A DNA stretch of 64,000 bases from Paraburkholderia tuberum STM678 (GCF_902833905.1 NZ_CADFGP010000012.1:1-64000); one strand, 5' to 3'; shown: positions 36,785-45,412, numbered from the stretch's first letter. Program-made: numbers and translations. Notes: generated from the sequence alone by a model not told the origin.

Positions 36785-37834
36785 ATGCGGGCATCCCCGA
36801 TTCAACCGACGGTCGATTTCAACGCCGACGGCGAACAGCATGGTTTCCTGAAGCTGCCTCATTCGCACGACGTCTCGGCATGGGGCGCGGAGATGATCCC
36901 CATCACCGTGATCCGCAACGGCGAGGGACCGACCGCGCTGCTAACGGGCGGCAATCACGGTGACGAATACGAAGGGCCGATTGCGCTGTCGAAGCTCGCC
37001 GCCACGTTGAAGGCGAGTGACGTACGCGGGCGCGTGATCATCGTGCCGTTCATGAATTTTCCGGCGTTTCGCGCGGGCACGCGCACGTCGCCGATCGATC
37101 ACGGCAATCTGAATCGCAGCTTTCCGGGCAAGCCGGACGGCACCGTGACCGAGAAGATCGCCGATTATTTTCAGCGCTATCTGCTGCCGCTCGCCGACTA
37201 TGTGCTCGATCTGCACGCGGGTGGCCGCACGCTCGACTTCGTGCCGTTCGCCGCGATTCACGTGCTGCCCGACGCGACGCAGCAGGCGCGCTGCGAGGCA
37301 GCGATGCGCGCATTCGGCGCGCCGTACTCGATGCGGATGCTCGAACTCGATAGCGTCGGCCTTTACGACACGGCCGTCGAGGAAGCGGGCAAGGTGTTCG
37401 TGTCGACCGAACTCGGGGGTGGCGGCACGGCGACCGTGCAGAGCGTGGCGATTACGGAGCGTGGTGTGCGCGGCTTTCTGCAGCATGCGGGAATCATCAG
37501 GCGAGATGAAGCAATGGGTCACTCGAGCGCGAGCACGAGCACGAGCGCTCCGCGCACGACGACGCTGCTCGATATGCCCGACGGCACCTGCTACACGACG
37601 AGCGAGCACGACGGCCTGCTCGAATTGTGCAAGGACCTCGGCGACATGGTCGACGGCGGCGAGGTGATCGCGCGGATTTACGACGCGAAGCGCACCGGCG
37701 CCGCGCCGATCGAGTATCGCGCGCGACGCGGCGGCATGCTGGCCGCGCGGCATTTTCCGGGGCTCGTGCGGATTGGCGACACGGTTGCGGTGGTCGCCGA
37801 CGTGCTCGAACGGGGCATACCGGTAACGGTCTGA
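36785..37834 (+). CDS. eutE: N-acetyl-L-2,4-diaminobutyrate deacetylase (EutE/DoeB)
   Basis: Zinc hydrolase of the succinylglutamate desuccinylase/aspartoacylase (M14-like) family, 349 residues. It removes the acetyl group from the product of ectoine hydrolase to give 2,4-diaminobutyrate. Zinc ligands are His58 and Glu61 (GGNHGDEYEG) and His144 (LDLHAGG), with RAGTRTSPIDHGNLNRSFPG between them. The start ATG at 36785 has AAGGAG eight bases upstream; an upstream ATG at 36728 overlapping eutC lacks one. A low-complexity Ser/Thr stretch (SSASTSTSAPR) interrupts the region near residue 245. Confidence 0.9.
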   Translation: MRASPIQPTVDFNADGEQHGFLKLPHSHDVSAWGAEMIPITVIRNGEGPTALLTGGNHGDEYEGPIALSKLAATLKASDVRGRVIIVPFMNFPAFRAGTRTSPIDHGNLNRSFPGKPDGTVTEKIADYFQRYLLPLADYVLDLHAGGRTLDFVPFAAIHVLPDATQQARCEAAMRAFGAPYSMRMLELDSVGLYDTAVEEAGKVFVSTELGGGGTATVQSVAITERGVRGFLQHAGIIRRDEAMGHSSASTSTSAPRTTTLLDMPDGTCYTTSEHDGLLELCKDLGDMVDGGEVIARIYDAKRTGAAPIEYRARRGGMLAARHFPGLVRIGDTVAVVADVLERGIPVTV

Positions 37835-37841
37835 ACGCGCG

Positions 37842-38333
37842 ATGAAATTCGACCGCTACGATCTCGCGATTTTGCGCATTCTCGCGCGCGATGGACGCAT
37901 CACGAAGTCGCGCCTCGCCGAAGAAATCAATCTGTCGATTTCGCCGGCATGGGAGCGCGTGAAGCGCCTCGAAGAAGAGGGCGTGATTCGCGGGTATCGC
38001 GCGGATATCGATTGGGTGCGCGCGTTCAAAGGCAGCCGCGTGGTGGTCGAGGTCACGCTCGCGCGTCATACCGCGCCGGACATGCGGCGCTTCGAGGAGC
38101 GCATCGCGGCCGCGCCCGAAGTCGTGCAATGCCTCGCGACGGGTGGCGGTGTCGACTATGTGATGCAGGTGCTGTCGCGCGATATCGACCACTATCAGCG
38201 CTTCATCGATACGCTGCTGACCGACGACTTGGGCATCGAAAAGTACTTCACCTATATCGTCACAAAGGTGGTGAAAAGCGGGGCCGAAGGCTTGCCCGAA
38301 TGGGCGGAACAATCGATTGGCGAGAACGGCTGA
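37842..38333 (+). CDS. asnC: Lrp/AsnC-family regulator of the ectoine locus (DoeX-like)
   Basis: 163-residue feast/famine regulator: an N-terminal helix-turn-helix (residues 5-50, ITKSRLAEEINLSISPAWERVKRLEEEGVIRGY) and a C-terminal ligand-binding/RAM domain (VVVEVTLARH, VVQCLATGGGVDYVMQVL). Ectoine catabolic clusters regularly contain an AsnC gene next to eutE, named doeX in Halomonas, that activates the pathway together with EnuR. It begins 7 bp after eutE and so is in the same transcript. Confidence 0.88.
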   Translation: MKFDRYDLAILRILARDGRITKSRLAEEINLSISPAWERVKRLEEEGVIRGYRADIDWVRAFKGSRVVVEVTLARHTAPDMRRFEERIAAAPEVVQCLATGGGVDYVMQVLSRDIDHYQRFIDTLLTDDLGIEKYFTYIVTKVVKSGAEGLPEWAEQSIGENG

Positions 38334-38500
38334 GTGGCGCGCTACTTGCGGTCGACGTACGACGAAAAGCCCCACCCGAAAAAACGATAACCATGCGGGC
38401 GAATTGCAGAAAAAACGTAGCCTTCGAGAAGCGACAACAAAAAAAACCGCAGTGCCGCCGGACCTACAGTGATAGCAGACATCGCACAGAGGAGGTCGTC

Positions 38501-40024
38501 ATGTTGCTGGGTCATCCGGTCTTATTCAAATCGCTGTGCTACGTGGATGGACGCTGGGTTCATAGCGCGAGCGCCGCGAGCGTCGCGGTGCAGAATCCCG
38601 CGAATCAGGAAGTGCTCGGCCATGTGCCGATGCTCGACGCGGCGCAGATCACCGCCGCGGTCGATGCCGCGCAGCGCGCGTTCGACGCGTGGCGCTGGGT
38701 GCCGGTCGCCAAACGTTCGGCGCTGCTGTTGCGCTGGCATGAGCTGATTCTGCGTCATCAGCAGGATCTCGCCGCGATTCTGTCGCTCGAACAGGGCAAG
38801 CCGCTTGCTGAAGCGCGCGGCGAAATTGCGTATGGCGCGAGCTTCGTCGAATGGTTCGCGCATGAGGTGCGGCGCCTGAATGGGCGCACGATTCCGACCC
38901 ATATCGATGGCGCTCATCTGGGCACGATCATCGAGCCGGTCGGCGTGGCCGCGCTGATCACGCCGTGGAATTTCCCGTGCGCGATGCTCACCCGCAAGGC
39001 CGCCGCCGCGCTCGCCGCCGGTTGCACGGTGGTCGCGAAGCCCGCGCACGAGACGCCGTTCTCCGCGCTCGCGCTCGCGCAACTCGCCGAAGAAGCGGGC
39101 TTTCCGGCCGGCGTGTTCAACGTCGTGCTCGGCGAGCCGCAAATGGCGATGGAAACGCTGGTTTCAGATAGCCGCGTGCGCTCGGTCAGCTTCACCGGCT
39201 CGACGCGTGTCGGCGCCCTAGTGATGCAAACGGCCGCGCGGGCAGGCATCAAGAAGACCGCGCTCGAACTGGGCGGCAACGCGCCTTTCATCGTGACCGA
39301 AGATGCGGACCTCGAGCAGGCCGTGCGCGTCGCGCTCGCGGCGAAGTTCCAGACCTCGGGCCAGGACTGCTGCGCGGCAAACCGGATCTTCGTCGCGCGT
39401 TCGTTGTATGAAGCGTTCGTCGCGCGATATAGCGATGCCGTGAAGGCGTTGAAAGTGGGCGGCGCATTCGACCCGAACGTGGACGTCGGCCCGCTGATGC
39501 ACCAGGCCGCGTTCAATACGACCGTGCAGCGCGTCGCCGACGCGCGTGAGAAGGGTGCGCGTGTCACGGTAGGCGGCGCGGCGCACGAGCGCGGCGGCTG
39601 GTTCTTCGAGCCGACCGTGGTCGCCGATGCGGCGCCCGGCATGCGCATTTACGACGAAGAAAATTTCGCGCCGATCTCGGCGGTCACGCCGTTCGATTCG
39701 CTCGACGAAGTGGTCGAACGCGCGAACGACACCGAGTACGGACTCGCCGCCTACGTGTGCGCGAAAGATCTGAACACCGTGTTTCAACTGATCCGCCGAC
39801 TCGACTTCGCGATGGTGTCCATCAACGGCGCGAAGTTCACCGGCGCACCGATTCCGTTCGGCGGCATCAAGTCGTCGGGGCTTGGACGCGAAGGCGGCGT
39901 CGAAGGCTTCGAGCCGTTTGTCGAGACACGTTATTTCTGCCTTGGCCAGCTTGGCTTGCCGGTCAGCGACAGCGCCCCCGCTCGTGCCGCTGCACATGCG
40001 ATGGCGACGGACGCAATGGCCTGA
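38501..40024 (+). CDS. ssd: NAD(P)-dependent semialdehyde dehydrogenase of ectoine catabolism (Ssd/DoeC type)
   Basis: Aldehyde dehydrogenase of 507 residues similar to succinate-semialdehyde dehydrogenase GabD. Catalytic Glu256 is in LELGGNAPF and the nucleophilic Cys at 290-291 in SGQDCCAAN; the cofactor loop is FTGSTRVG. In the ectoine pathway it should oxidise aspartate semialdehyde, produced by the transaminase, to aspartate. The ribosome-binding site is strong (GAGGAGG, five bases). A 167-bp gap separates it from asnC and could hold an internal promoter. The C-terminal 20 residues are an Ala-rich tail. Confidence 0.86.
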   Translation: MLLGHPVLFKSLCYVDGRWVHSASAASVAVQNPANQEVLGHVPMLDAAQITAAVDAAQRAFDAWRWVPVAKRSALLLRWHELILRHQQDLAAILSLEQGKPLAEARGEIAYGASFVEWFAHEVRRLNGRTIPTHIDGAHLGTIIEPVGVAALITPWNFPCAMLTRKAAAALAAGCTVVAKPAHETPFSALALAQLAEEAGFPAGVFNVVLGEPQMAMETLVSDSRVRSVSFTGSTRVGALVMQTAARAGIKKTALELGGNAPFIVTEDADLEQAVRVALAAKFQTSGQDCCAANRIFVARSLYEAFVARYSDAVKALKVGGAFDPNVDVGPLMHQAAFNTTVQRVADAREKGARVTVGGAAHERGGWFFEPTVVADAAPGMRIYDEENFAPISAVTPFDSLDEVVERANDTEYGLAAYVCAKDLNTVFQLIRRLDFAMVSINGAKFTGAPIPFGGIKSSGLGREGGVEGFEPFVETRYFCLGQLGLPVSDSAPARAAAHAMATDAMA

Positions 40025-40068
40025 ACCTACCGATTCATTCATCCAGACATCACACGAAGGAGCGACCC

Positions 40069-41466
40069 ATGACTCAATTCGATCAACTGCTGAGCGCCGA
40101 TCGCGCGCACTTCATGCATCCGTCGACGCACGCGCACGATCACGCGAGCGGCGCGCTGCCGGGCCGGATCGTGACCGGCGCGAAAGGTATCCGCATCGAG
40201 GACCATCAAGGCAAGACTTTTATCGATGCATTTGCCGGCCTTTATTGCGTGAACATCGGCTACGGCCGCACCGAAGTGGCCGAAGCGATTTACGAGCAGG
40301 CGAAGAAGCTCGCGTATTACCACACGTATGTCGGCCACTCGACCGATACGATCATCGATCTGTCGTCGCGCATCATCGACTGGTCGCCGCAGGGCATGAA
40401 GAAGGTGTACTACGGCATGTCCGGTTCGGACGCGAACGAAACGCAGATCAAGCTCGTCTGGTACTACAACAATGTGAAGGGCCGCCCGAACAAGAAGAAG
40501 ATCATTTCGCGCGAGCGCGGCTATCACGGCTCGGGCATCGTCACCGGCAGTCTCACGGGATTGCCGAGCTTCCACCAGTTCTTCGATCTGCCGATCGAGC
40601 GCGTCAAGCATACCGTGTGTCCGCACTGGTATCGTCGCGCGCCGGCCGGTATGAATGAAACGCAGTTCGTCGCGTACTGCGTCGACGAACTCGAAAAACT
40701 GATCGCGCGCGAAGGCGCCGATACGATCGCGGCCTTCATCGGCGAACCGGTGATGGGCACGGGCGGCATCGTACCGCCGCCGGCCGGTTACTGGCCCGCG
40801 ATCCAGCAGGTGCTGAAGAAGCACGACATCCTGTTGATCTGCGACGAAGTGGTGTGCGGTTTCGGCCGGCTCGGCTCGAAGATGGGTGCGCAGCACTACG
40901 GCATTCAACCCGATCTGATCACTGTCGCGAAGGGTTTGACGAGTGCTTACGCGCCGCTGTCCGGCGTGATCGTCAGCGAAGGCGTATGGGACGTGATCGA
41001 TAAGGCATCGCAGGAATCGGGTGCGTTGGGGCATGGCTGGACCTATTCGGGCCATCCGATCTGCGCGGCGGCGGCGCTCGCCAACCTCGAGATTCTCGAA
41101 CGCGAGAACCTGATGCAGAATGCGGCACAAACCGGCGCTTATCTGCTGGAGCAATTGCATGCGGCGTTCGACTCGCATCCGCTCGTCGGCGAAGTGCGCG
41201 GCGTGGGCATGCTGGCCGCGCTGGAGTTCATGGCCGACAAGGATGTCCGCACGCCGTTCGATGCGGCGCTGAAGGTCGGGCCGCGTGTGTCCGCTGCCGC
41301 GATGCAGCGCGGACTGATCGCGCGGGCGATGCCGCACGGCGACATTCTCGGCTTTGCGCCGCCGCTGGTGACGTCGCGCGGCGACGTGGACGAGATCGTG
41401 AAGCTGACGCGCGAGGCGGTGGATGAGGTGGCGTCGCAGGTGTTTACGCCGGCTGCTTCGCTTTGA
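40069..41466 (+). CDS. atf: Class III aminotransferase of ectoine catabolism (Atf/DoeD type)
   Basis: PLP-dependent omega-aminotransferase, 465 residues. The cofactor Lys288 is in TVAKGLTSAYAPLSG, the Asp that contacts the pyridine nitrogen is in LLICDEVVCGFGRLG and the cofactor loop is YGMSGSDANETQIKL. In the ectoine pathway it transfers the 4-amino group of 2,4-diaminobutyrate to give aspartate semialdehyde, the substrate of the preceding dehydrogenase. GAAGGAG lies six bases before the ATG, 44 bp after ssd. It is the last gene of the plus-strand eut unit. Confidence 0.88.
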   Translation: MTQFDQLLSADRAHFMHPSTHAHDHASGALPGRIVTGAKGIRIEDHQGKTFIDAFAGLYCVNIGYGRTEVAEAIYEQAKKLAYYHTYVGHSTDTIIDLSSRIIDWSPQGMKKVYYGMSGSDANETQIKLVWYYNNVKGRPNKKKIISRERGYHGSGIVTGSLTGLPSFHQFFDLPIERVKHTVCPHWYRRAPAGMNETQFVAYCVDELEKLIAREGADTIAAFIGEPVMGTGGIVPPPAGYWPAIQQVLKKHDILLICDEVVCGFGRLGSKMGAQHYGIQPDLITVAKGLTSAYAPLSGVIVSEGVWDVIDKASQESGALGHGWTYSGHPICAAAALANLEILERENLMQNAAQTGAYLLEQLHAAFDSHPLVGEVRGVGMLAALEFMADKDVRTPFDAALKVGPRVSAAAMQRGLIARAMPHGDILGFAPPLVTSRGDVDEIVKLTREAVDEVASQVFTPAASL

Positions 41467-41526
41467 TCAAGTGAGGTGAACGAGAGCCTCGGCCGCTGCG
41501 ATGCGGTTCATGGTCGGGGCTTTCAT

Positions 41527-41781
41527 TTACTTCGTGCGGTAGTGGCGCCATAGCTTCATGATGGCCACATAGGCAAGCGCTGCCACGATCAATTCAATAG
41601 TCATCCACACCACGAAATACAAATCCTCGGGATCGCGAATACCGAGCCAATCCGAAACACATCACCATGCATGCGCTTCGCCTTCTGTCCACTCATTGGA
41701 TAGTGGGATATAACGAGCTGATATAAAAAACAACCCGATGAACAGCGCGACCTTGAATAGTCTACGGACAAGTGTTGCCAT
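41527..41781 (-). pseudogene. Broken second copy of the Tlde1 immunity gene
   Basis: Reading from 41781 gives MATLVRRLFKVALFIGLF, near-identical to the intact neighbour at 42084, and the end VAIMKLWRHYR is also shared. Codon 40 is an in-frame TGA (41664-41662), after EGEAHAW, where the intact copy reads AWLHVANRLGIRDPDD; after it the frame continues as SDWLGIRDPEDLYF. The 5' flank CATACGTGATGACCTC is duplicated too. The ends are conserved and the middle is diverged, as expected for a duplicated and diversifying immunity gene inactivated by a nonsense change. Confidence 0.75.
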
Positions 41782-41802
41782 ACGTGATGACCTCGATGAC
41801 TG

Positions 41803-42084
41803 TCATTCGTTATCTCTCACTGTGCGCCTTGTTCGTCGATAGTGCCGCCATAGCTTCATGATCGCCACGTAAGCTAGAGTCGCCGCGATAAGATTCATCG
41901 CGACCGTCACCGCGAAAAATAGGTCATCGGGATCGCGGATACCAAGCCGGTTGGCGACATGTAGCCATGCAAGCTCCTGGCTTCTGGGCATCGGTATGGG
42001 GTACGTGTGAACGTAAGGCAGGAAAAGACGGAACAGGCCGCAAAACAGCACGACCTTGAAAAGTCTACGGACAAGTGTTGCCAT
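41803..42084 (-). CDS. Small membrane protein, probable immunity to the Tlde1-like effector
   Basis: 93-residue protein with two predicted transmembrane helices (residues about 8-30 and 60-85) and a basic C-terminus. It directly follows, and overlaps by 20 bp, the effector gene, the standard arrangement for an effector/immunity pair. An inner-membrane protein facing the periplasm would fit protection against a peptidoglycan-targeting L,D-transpeptidase-like toxin. I use ATG at 42084, shared with the pseudogene copy; an in-frame ATG at 42099 is possible. No sequence family is recognised beyond its own duplicate. Confidence 0.65.
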   Translation of the reverse strand: MATLVRRLFKVVLFCGLFRLFLPYVHTYPIPMPRSQELAWLHVANRLGIRDPDDLFFAVTVAMNLIAATLAYVAIMKLWRHYRRTRRTVRDNE

Positions 42085-42583
42085 ACGTGATGACCTCAAT
42101 AGTTCCGTATGCCCGCAGGCCCGAACTGCGCGCGGGGATGGTGACAGTATGCAGAAGCGCGTTGCGGATTCTCATGAAATCGCTATAGCTCGGCAGTGTG
42201 ATGCAGCCAAGTGAAATACCGCGGCCGCCTGCCGGATGCAACCGGAACTGCCCGCGCTTAATTCCATTAACCCAGGTTATGTCGTCAACGCTGCCATCAT
42301 CCCGGTACAACGCGAACCACTCTTCGTGATGGGACGGACGGCCGACAATTGTATTCAGGCTGTCTTTGGCCTGCGCGTAAAGCCGAGAGCCGATGCCGCC
42401 CGTGGGCCGGTCTACGATCCAGTATTTTCCGGCAGGTATCGGGCCGTTATTCGGCACCGCCGTGCATCCGCCCCGATTCAGGTATTGGTCATTACCAGAA
42501 AAGGCGTTGAATGTTCCAATCCCGAAAATGGTCAGCGGTGACAGAGGTTCGTTATTCACTAAAAACTTTCCCATATAAGCCAT
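42065..42583 (-). CDS. Tlde1/DUF2778 domain protein, probable type VI secretion effector
   Basis: 172-residue protein with the L,D-transpeptidase-like tlde1 domain (formerly DUF2778). The signature HPxxGxxSxGC is at residues 116-127, with His116 and Cys127 as catalytic residues; GPIPAGKYWIVDRP and the preceding DITWVNGIKRGQFRL are typical. Known Tlde1 proteins are delivered by T6SS into the periplasm and attack or exchange peptidoglycan stem peptides. It follows an hcp C-terminal fragment by 13 bp and precedes the putative immunity gene, as in Hcp-linked effector modules. AGGGG lies about nine bases before the ATG. G+C is lower than in the flanking ectoine genes. Confidence 0.85.
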   Translation of the reverse strand: MAYMGKFLVNNEPLSPLTIFGIGTFNAFSGNDQYLNRGGCTAVPNNGPIPAGKYWIVDRPTGGIGSRLYAQAKDSLNTIVGRPSHHEEWFALYRDDGSVDDITWVNGIKRGQFRLHPAGGRGISLGCITLPSYSDFMRIRNALLHTVTIPARSSGLRAYGTIEVITYGNTCP

Positions 42584-42596
42584 TTTTCAAGCCCCT

Positions 42597-42853
42597 TATT
42601 CGCGCTCATTCCACGAGTCTGTGTATTTGATGTTGCCATCAAGGTAATGCCACGTGATACGGTCATACATCATGGAGACCGACTCAACGTGATTGAGTGC
42701 GGACGCCTGCGCCAGCTTGGTATTGGCCATGCCGGGGCTGATGCCGCACACTTTCCCGCCTTCGAGCGTCATCACAAAATAGACTTCTTCTTTTCCTGCA
42801 TCGTTGATGCGATACCACTTGATCTCCGCAGACGTCAGGCGTTTGCCCCTTCG
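42597..42853 (-). pseudogene. Truncated hcp (type VI secretion tube protein), C-terminal part
   Basis: The frame encodes GKRLTSAEIKWYRIND, EEVYFVMTLEGGKV and, at the end, MMYDRITWHYLDGN followed by DSWNERE and a stop, the characteristic C-terminus of Hcp. Only about 80 of the usual 160-170 residues remain; an in-frame TAG at 42856-42854 precedes the fragment and no start codon or ribosome-binding site is suitable. The missing N-terminal half means it cannot form tube rings. It sits 13 bp upstream of the Tlde1 gene, so the effector has lost its intact Hcp partner here. Confidence 0.78.
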
Positions 42854-42923
42854 CTACGCTGCCCCTAATGATGGACGACCGGACAGTGATTCAAGGCAAA
42901 GAAAAATGTAAATTGACAACAAT

Positions 42924-42935
42924 TAACGATCGTTA
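42924..42935. repeat. Perfect 12-bp palindrome TAACGATCGTTA
   Basis: Lies between the dehydrogenase terminator and the hcp remnant in an A+T-rich stretch. TTGACA-like sequence is adjacent at 42913-42918 on the plus strand. It could be an operator of the lost hcp promoter; function unknown. Confidence 0.35.
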
Positions 42936-42941
42936 GGCGCG

Positions 42942-42969
42942 AAAAAAAGCCCGCCTTGAAGGGCGGGCT
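42942..42969 (-). terminator. Rho-independent terminator after the dehydrogenase gene
   Basis: Eight-base-pair stem AGCCCGCC (42948-42955) with GGCGGGCT (42962-42969) and a six-base loop. On the minus strand it is followed by a run of seven T (42948-42942 read in that direction). It lies about 65 bp beyond the stop of the minus-strand dehydrogenase gene and so ends the eutD-dehydrogenase transcript before the T6SS module. Confidence 0.85.
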
Positions 42970-43034
42970 CGCAGCGTGCCTGGTTCGCCGTCGAGGATTA
43001 ATTGCAGCGGCCGGCGGCTTTATTGCATCGAGCG

Positions 43035-44126
43035 TCAGCGTGCGACCAAGTCGCCATAATGCCGATCCGGAATCACGACGATATTGCCAACAAAGCGCTT
43101 TTCCATGAACCGCGTCTGCGCATCATGAAACTTTGACAGCGGATAAGTCGCCGCGAGAACCGGCCGGATCGTACCGTTCTGAATATAGTCGAGCACGCGT
43201 TTGAACGCGCCACGCGTGCCCTGCGACGATCCATTCAACTGCAACTGCTTCAGATACATCGTGCGCAGATCGATCTGCACGACCGGACCTGCGATCGCGC
43301 CCGCGGTCGTATATCGCCCCTCGGGCCGCAGTACGTTCAGCAGCTTGCCGAACAGCGCCCCGCCGACAAGATCGGCGACTACATCGACGGCCCGCCCCTC
43401 GGTCATCCGTTCGACGTCCCCGACGAAATCGCCGCTGTCGCGCAGCATCACCCCTTGCGCGCCGAGCGCTATCACGGCCTCTTCCTTACCCTTGCTGACC
43501 ACCGCATACGGAATCGCGCCGCGCGCGCGGCACAGCTGGATGATGGCCGAGCCGACGCCGCCGGACGCGCCGGTAATCAGCACCGTTTCGCCGTGCTTGA
43601 CGGCCGCGCGTTCGATCATTTGCTCGCCGGTGTGATAAGCGCACCAGAACGTGGCAAGTTCGGCGTCGGAATAGCTGGAGTCGACCCGATGCGCGTTTTC
43701 CGCGGGCACGGCCGTGTATTCGGCGTAGCCGCCGTCGCGGCCGTGGCCGATGTAGTCGATATCGGCGAGGCTGTCGTCGTCGCGGTTGTAGATCGACGCG
43801 TCGACGATCACGCGCTCGCCGATACGCGCGTCGCTGACGCCGCGACCCACCGCGACCACGCGTCCGACGATATCCGCGCCCTGAATGCGCGGAAACGTCA
43901 GCGTCGAGCGGCCGCGTCGCCACGTCGACACCGCTTGCGGATCGTCCTCGGTGCCGTAGGCGCCCTGGCGGACCCACACGTCGGTATTGTTGAGACCGCA
44001 TGCGGTGACGTCGATCAGTACCTCGCCAGCCGCGCACGAGGGCACCGGCACGTCGTCGCGATAGACCAGTTTGTCGAGGCCACCGTGCGCGGTCAGCACG
44101 ACGGCCTTCATCGTTTTCGGAAGCAT
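43035..44126 (-). CDS. Zinc-type alcohol dehydrogenase/quinone oxidoreductase (MDR family)
   Basis: Medium-chain dehydrogenase of 363 residues with a GroES-like N-terminal domain and a Rossmann domain (LITGASGGVGSAIIQLCRARGA). The N-terminal part reads GEVLIDVTACGLNNTDVWVRQGAYG, close to quinone oxidoreductases, and the structural-zinc Cys cluster of classical ADHs is absent. AGGGG lies four bases before the ATG. It follows eutD by 65 bp on the same strand and shares its terminator, so it is probably induced with ectoine genes. It is not one of the standard ectoine enzymes; its role there is open. Confidence 0.82.
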   Translation of the reverse strand: MLPKTMKAVVLTAHGGLDKLVYRDDVPVPSCAAGEVLIDVTACGLNNTDVWVRQGAYGTEDDPQAVSTWRRGRSTLTFPRIQGADIVGRVVAVGRGVSDARIGERVIVDASIYNRDDDSLADIDYIGHGRDGGYAEYTAVPAENAHRVDSSYSDAELATFWCAYHTGEQMIERAAVKHGETVLITGASGGVGSAIIQLCRARGAIPYAVVSKGKEEAVIALGAQGVMLRDSGDFVGDVERMTEGRAVDVVADLVGGALFGKLLNVLRPEGRYTTAGAIAGPVVQIDLRTMYLKQLQLNGSSQGTRGAFKRVLDYIQNGTIRPVLAATYPLSKFHDAQTRFMEKRFVGNIVVIPDRHYGDLVAR

Positions 44127-44191
44127 GTTTCCCCTTTCGTTGATACGGGCGTCGTGCTTCGCGAGTTCACGCGGGCACGACGCCCGCGCAA

Positions 44192-45412
44192 TCACGGTTT
44201 GACGAACAGCTTGCGTGGCGTCCTGCAAAAGGTCTCGACGCCGGTCCGCGTAATCAAAATGCTCTCGGTGATTTCGAGGCCCCAGTCGTCGAGCCACAGG
44301 CCCGGCATGAAGTGAAACGTCATGCCGGGTTCGAGGACCGTCTTGTCCCCAGGACGCAGGCTCATCGTGCGCTCGCCCCAGTCCGGCGGATAGCTTGCGC
44401 CGATCGGATAGCCGCAGCGGCTGTTCTTCTCGATGCCGTATTTATGCAGCACCGCGAAAAACGCATTGGCGATGTCCTCGCAGGTATTGCCCGGTTTCGC
44501 CGCGGCGAGCCCTGCCTCGATCCCTTCGACCACCGCACGCTCGCCCTCGATGAAATGCTTCGGCGGCTTGCCGAGGTACACGGTGCGCGACTGCGGGCAG
44601 TGATAACGCTTGAAGCAGCCGGCAATTTCGAAGAACGTGCCGGCGTCCTTCGCGAACGGCGTGTCGTCCCAGGTCAAATGCGGGGCGGCCGCGTCGGCGC
44701 CGGTCGGCAGCAGCGGCACGATCGCCGGATAGTCGCCGCCATAACCGTCGATGCCGGTAATGCCTGCCGAGTAGATCTCCGCGACGAGGTCGTTCTTGCG
44801 CATACCCGGTTCGATTCGCTCGACGATGTGCGCGTGCATCTTCTCGACGATGCGTGCGGCCACGCGCATGTACTCGATCTCGCGCGCGGATTTGACCGCG
44901 CGTTGCCAATTGACTAGGCCGGTTGCGTCCTGCCATTTCGCGTCCGGCAAATGCGCGACGAGCGAGCGATAAGCGGCGGCGCTGAAATAGTAGTTGTCCA
45001 TTTCGACGCCGATCTTCGCGTTGGCCCAGCCGCGTGCGGCGATCACGTCGCGCGCGAGGTAGTCCATCGGATGATGCGCGGTGGATTGCACGTAATGATC
45101 CGGATAGCCGACGATCTGATCGTGCTGCATGAAGACGGTGCGCTTGGCACCGTTCGCGTCCTGACCGCGGCCGAACCAGACCGGCTCGCCATCCAGCGCG
45201 AGCAGCACGCACTGATGCACGTAAAACGACCAGCCGTCGTAGCCGGTTAGCCAGGCCATATTGGTCGGGTCCGACACGATCAATAGTTCGATGCCGGCCG
45301 CCTGCATGGCCTTGCGCGTTTTCGCGAGACGCGCGGCGTATTCGTCGCGTTCGAACGGCAGGCGCACGACGGGCGCCTCAATTCGCGATTCGTGTAGCGT
45401 CGTATCTGACAT
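44192..45412 (-). CDS. eutD: Ectoine hydrolase (EutD/DoeA)
   Basis: M24-family pita-bread hydrolase of 406 residues, homologous to creatinase and Xaa-Pro peptidase. In ectoine catabolism it opens the ring to N-acetyl-2,4-diaminobutyrate, the substrate of the eutE product. The creatinase-like N-terminal domain (MAWLTGYDGWSFYVHQCVLL) precedes the catalytic domain with MRKNDLVAEIYSAGITGIDGYGGDYPAI, GTFFEIAGCFKRYHCPQSRTVYLG and the late Glu in LEITESILI. The start at 45412 (MSDTTLHESR) is preceded by GAGAGGGGA. It is divergent from the ehuA remnant and two EnuR-like sites lie in between. Confidence 0.9.
   Translation of the reverse strand: MSDTTLHESRIEAPVVRLPFERDEYAARLAKTRKAMQAAGIELLIVSDPTNMAWLTGYDGWSFYVHQCVLLALDGEPVWFGRGQDANGAKRTVFMQHDQIVGYPDHYVQSTAHHPMDYLARDVIAARGWANAKIGVEMDNYYFSAAAYRSLVAHLPDAKWQDATGLVNWQRAVKSAREIEYMRVAARIVEKMHAHIVERIEPGMRKNDLVAEIYSAGITGIDGYGGDYPAIVPLLPTGADAAAPHLTWDDTPFAKDAGTFFEIAGCFKRYHCPQSRTVYLGKPPKHFIEGERAVVEGIEAGLAAAKPGNTCEDIANAFFAVLHKYGIEKNSRCGYPIGASYPPDWGERTMSLRPGDKTVLEPGMTFHFMPGLWLDDWGLEITESILITRTGVETFCRTPRKLFVKP

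Noticed and set aside
42913..42935. Promoter for hcp overlapping TAACGATCGTTA
   Set aside because: The palindrome is perfect, but no -35/-10 pair with proper spacing faces the hcp remnant, and the remnant has no start codon.
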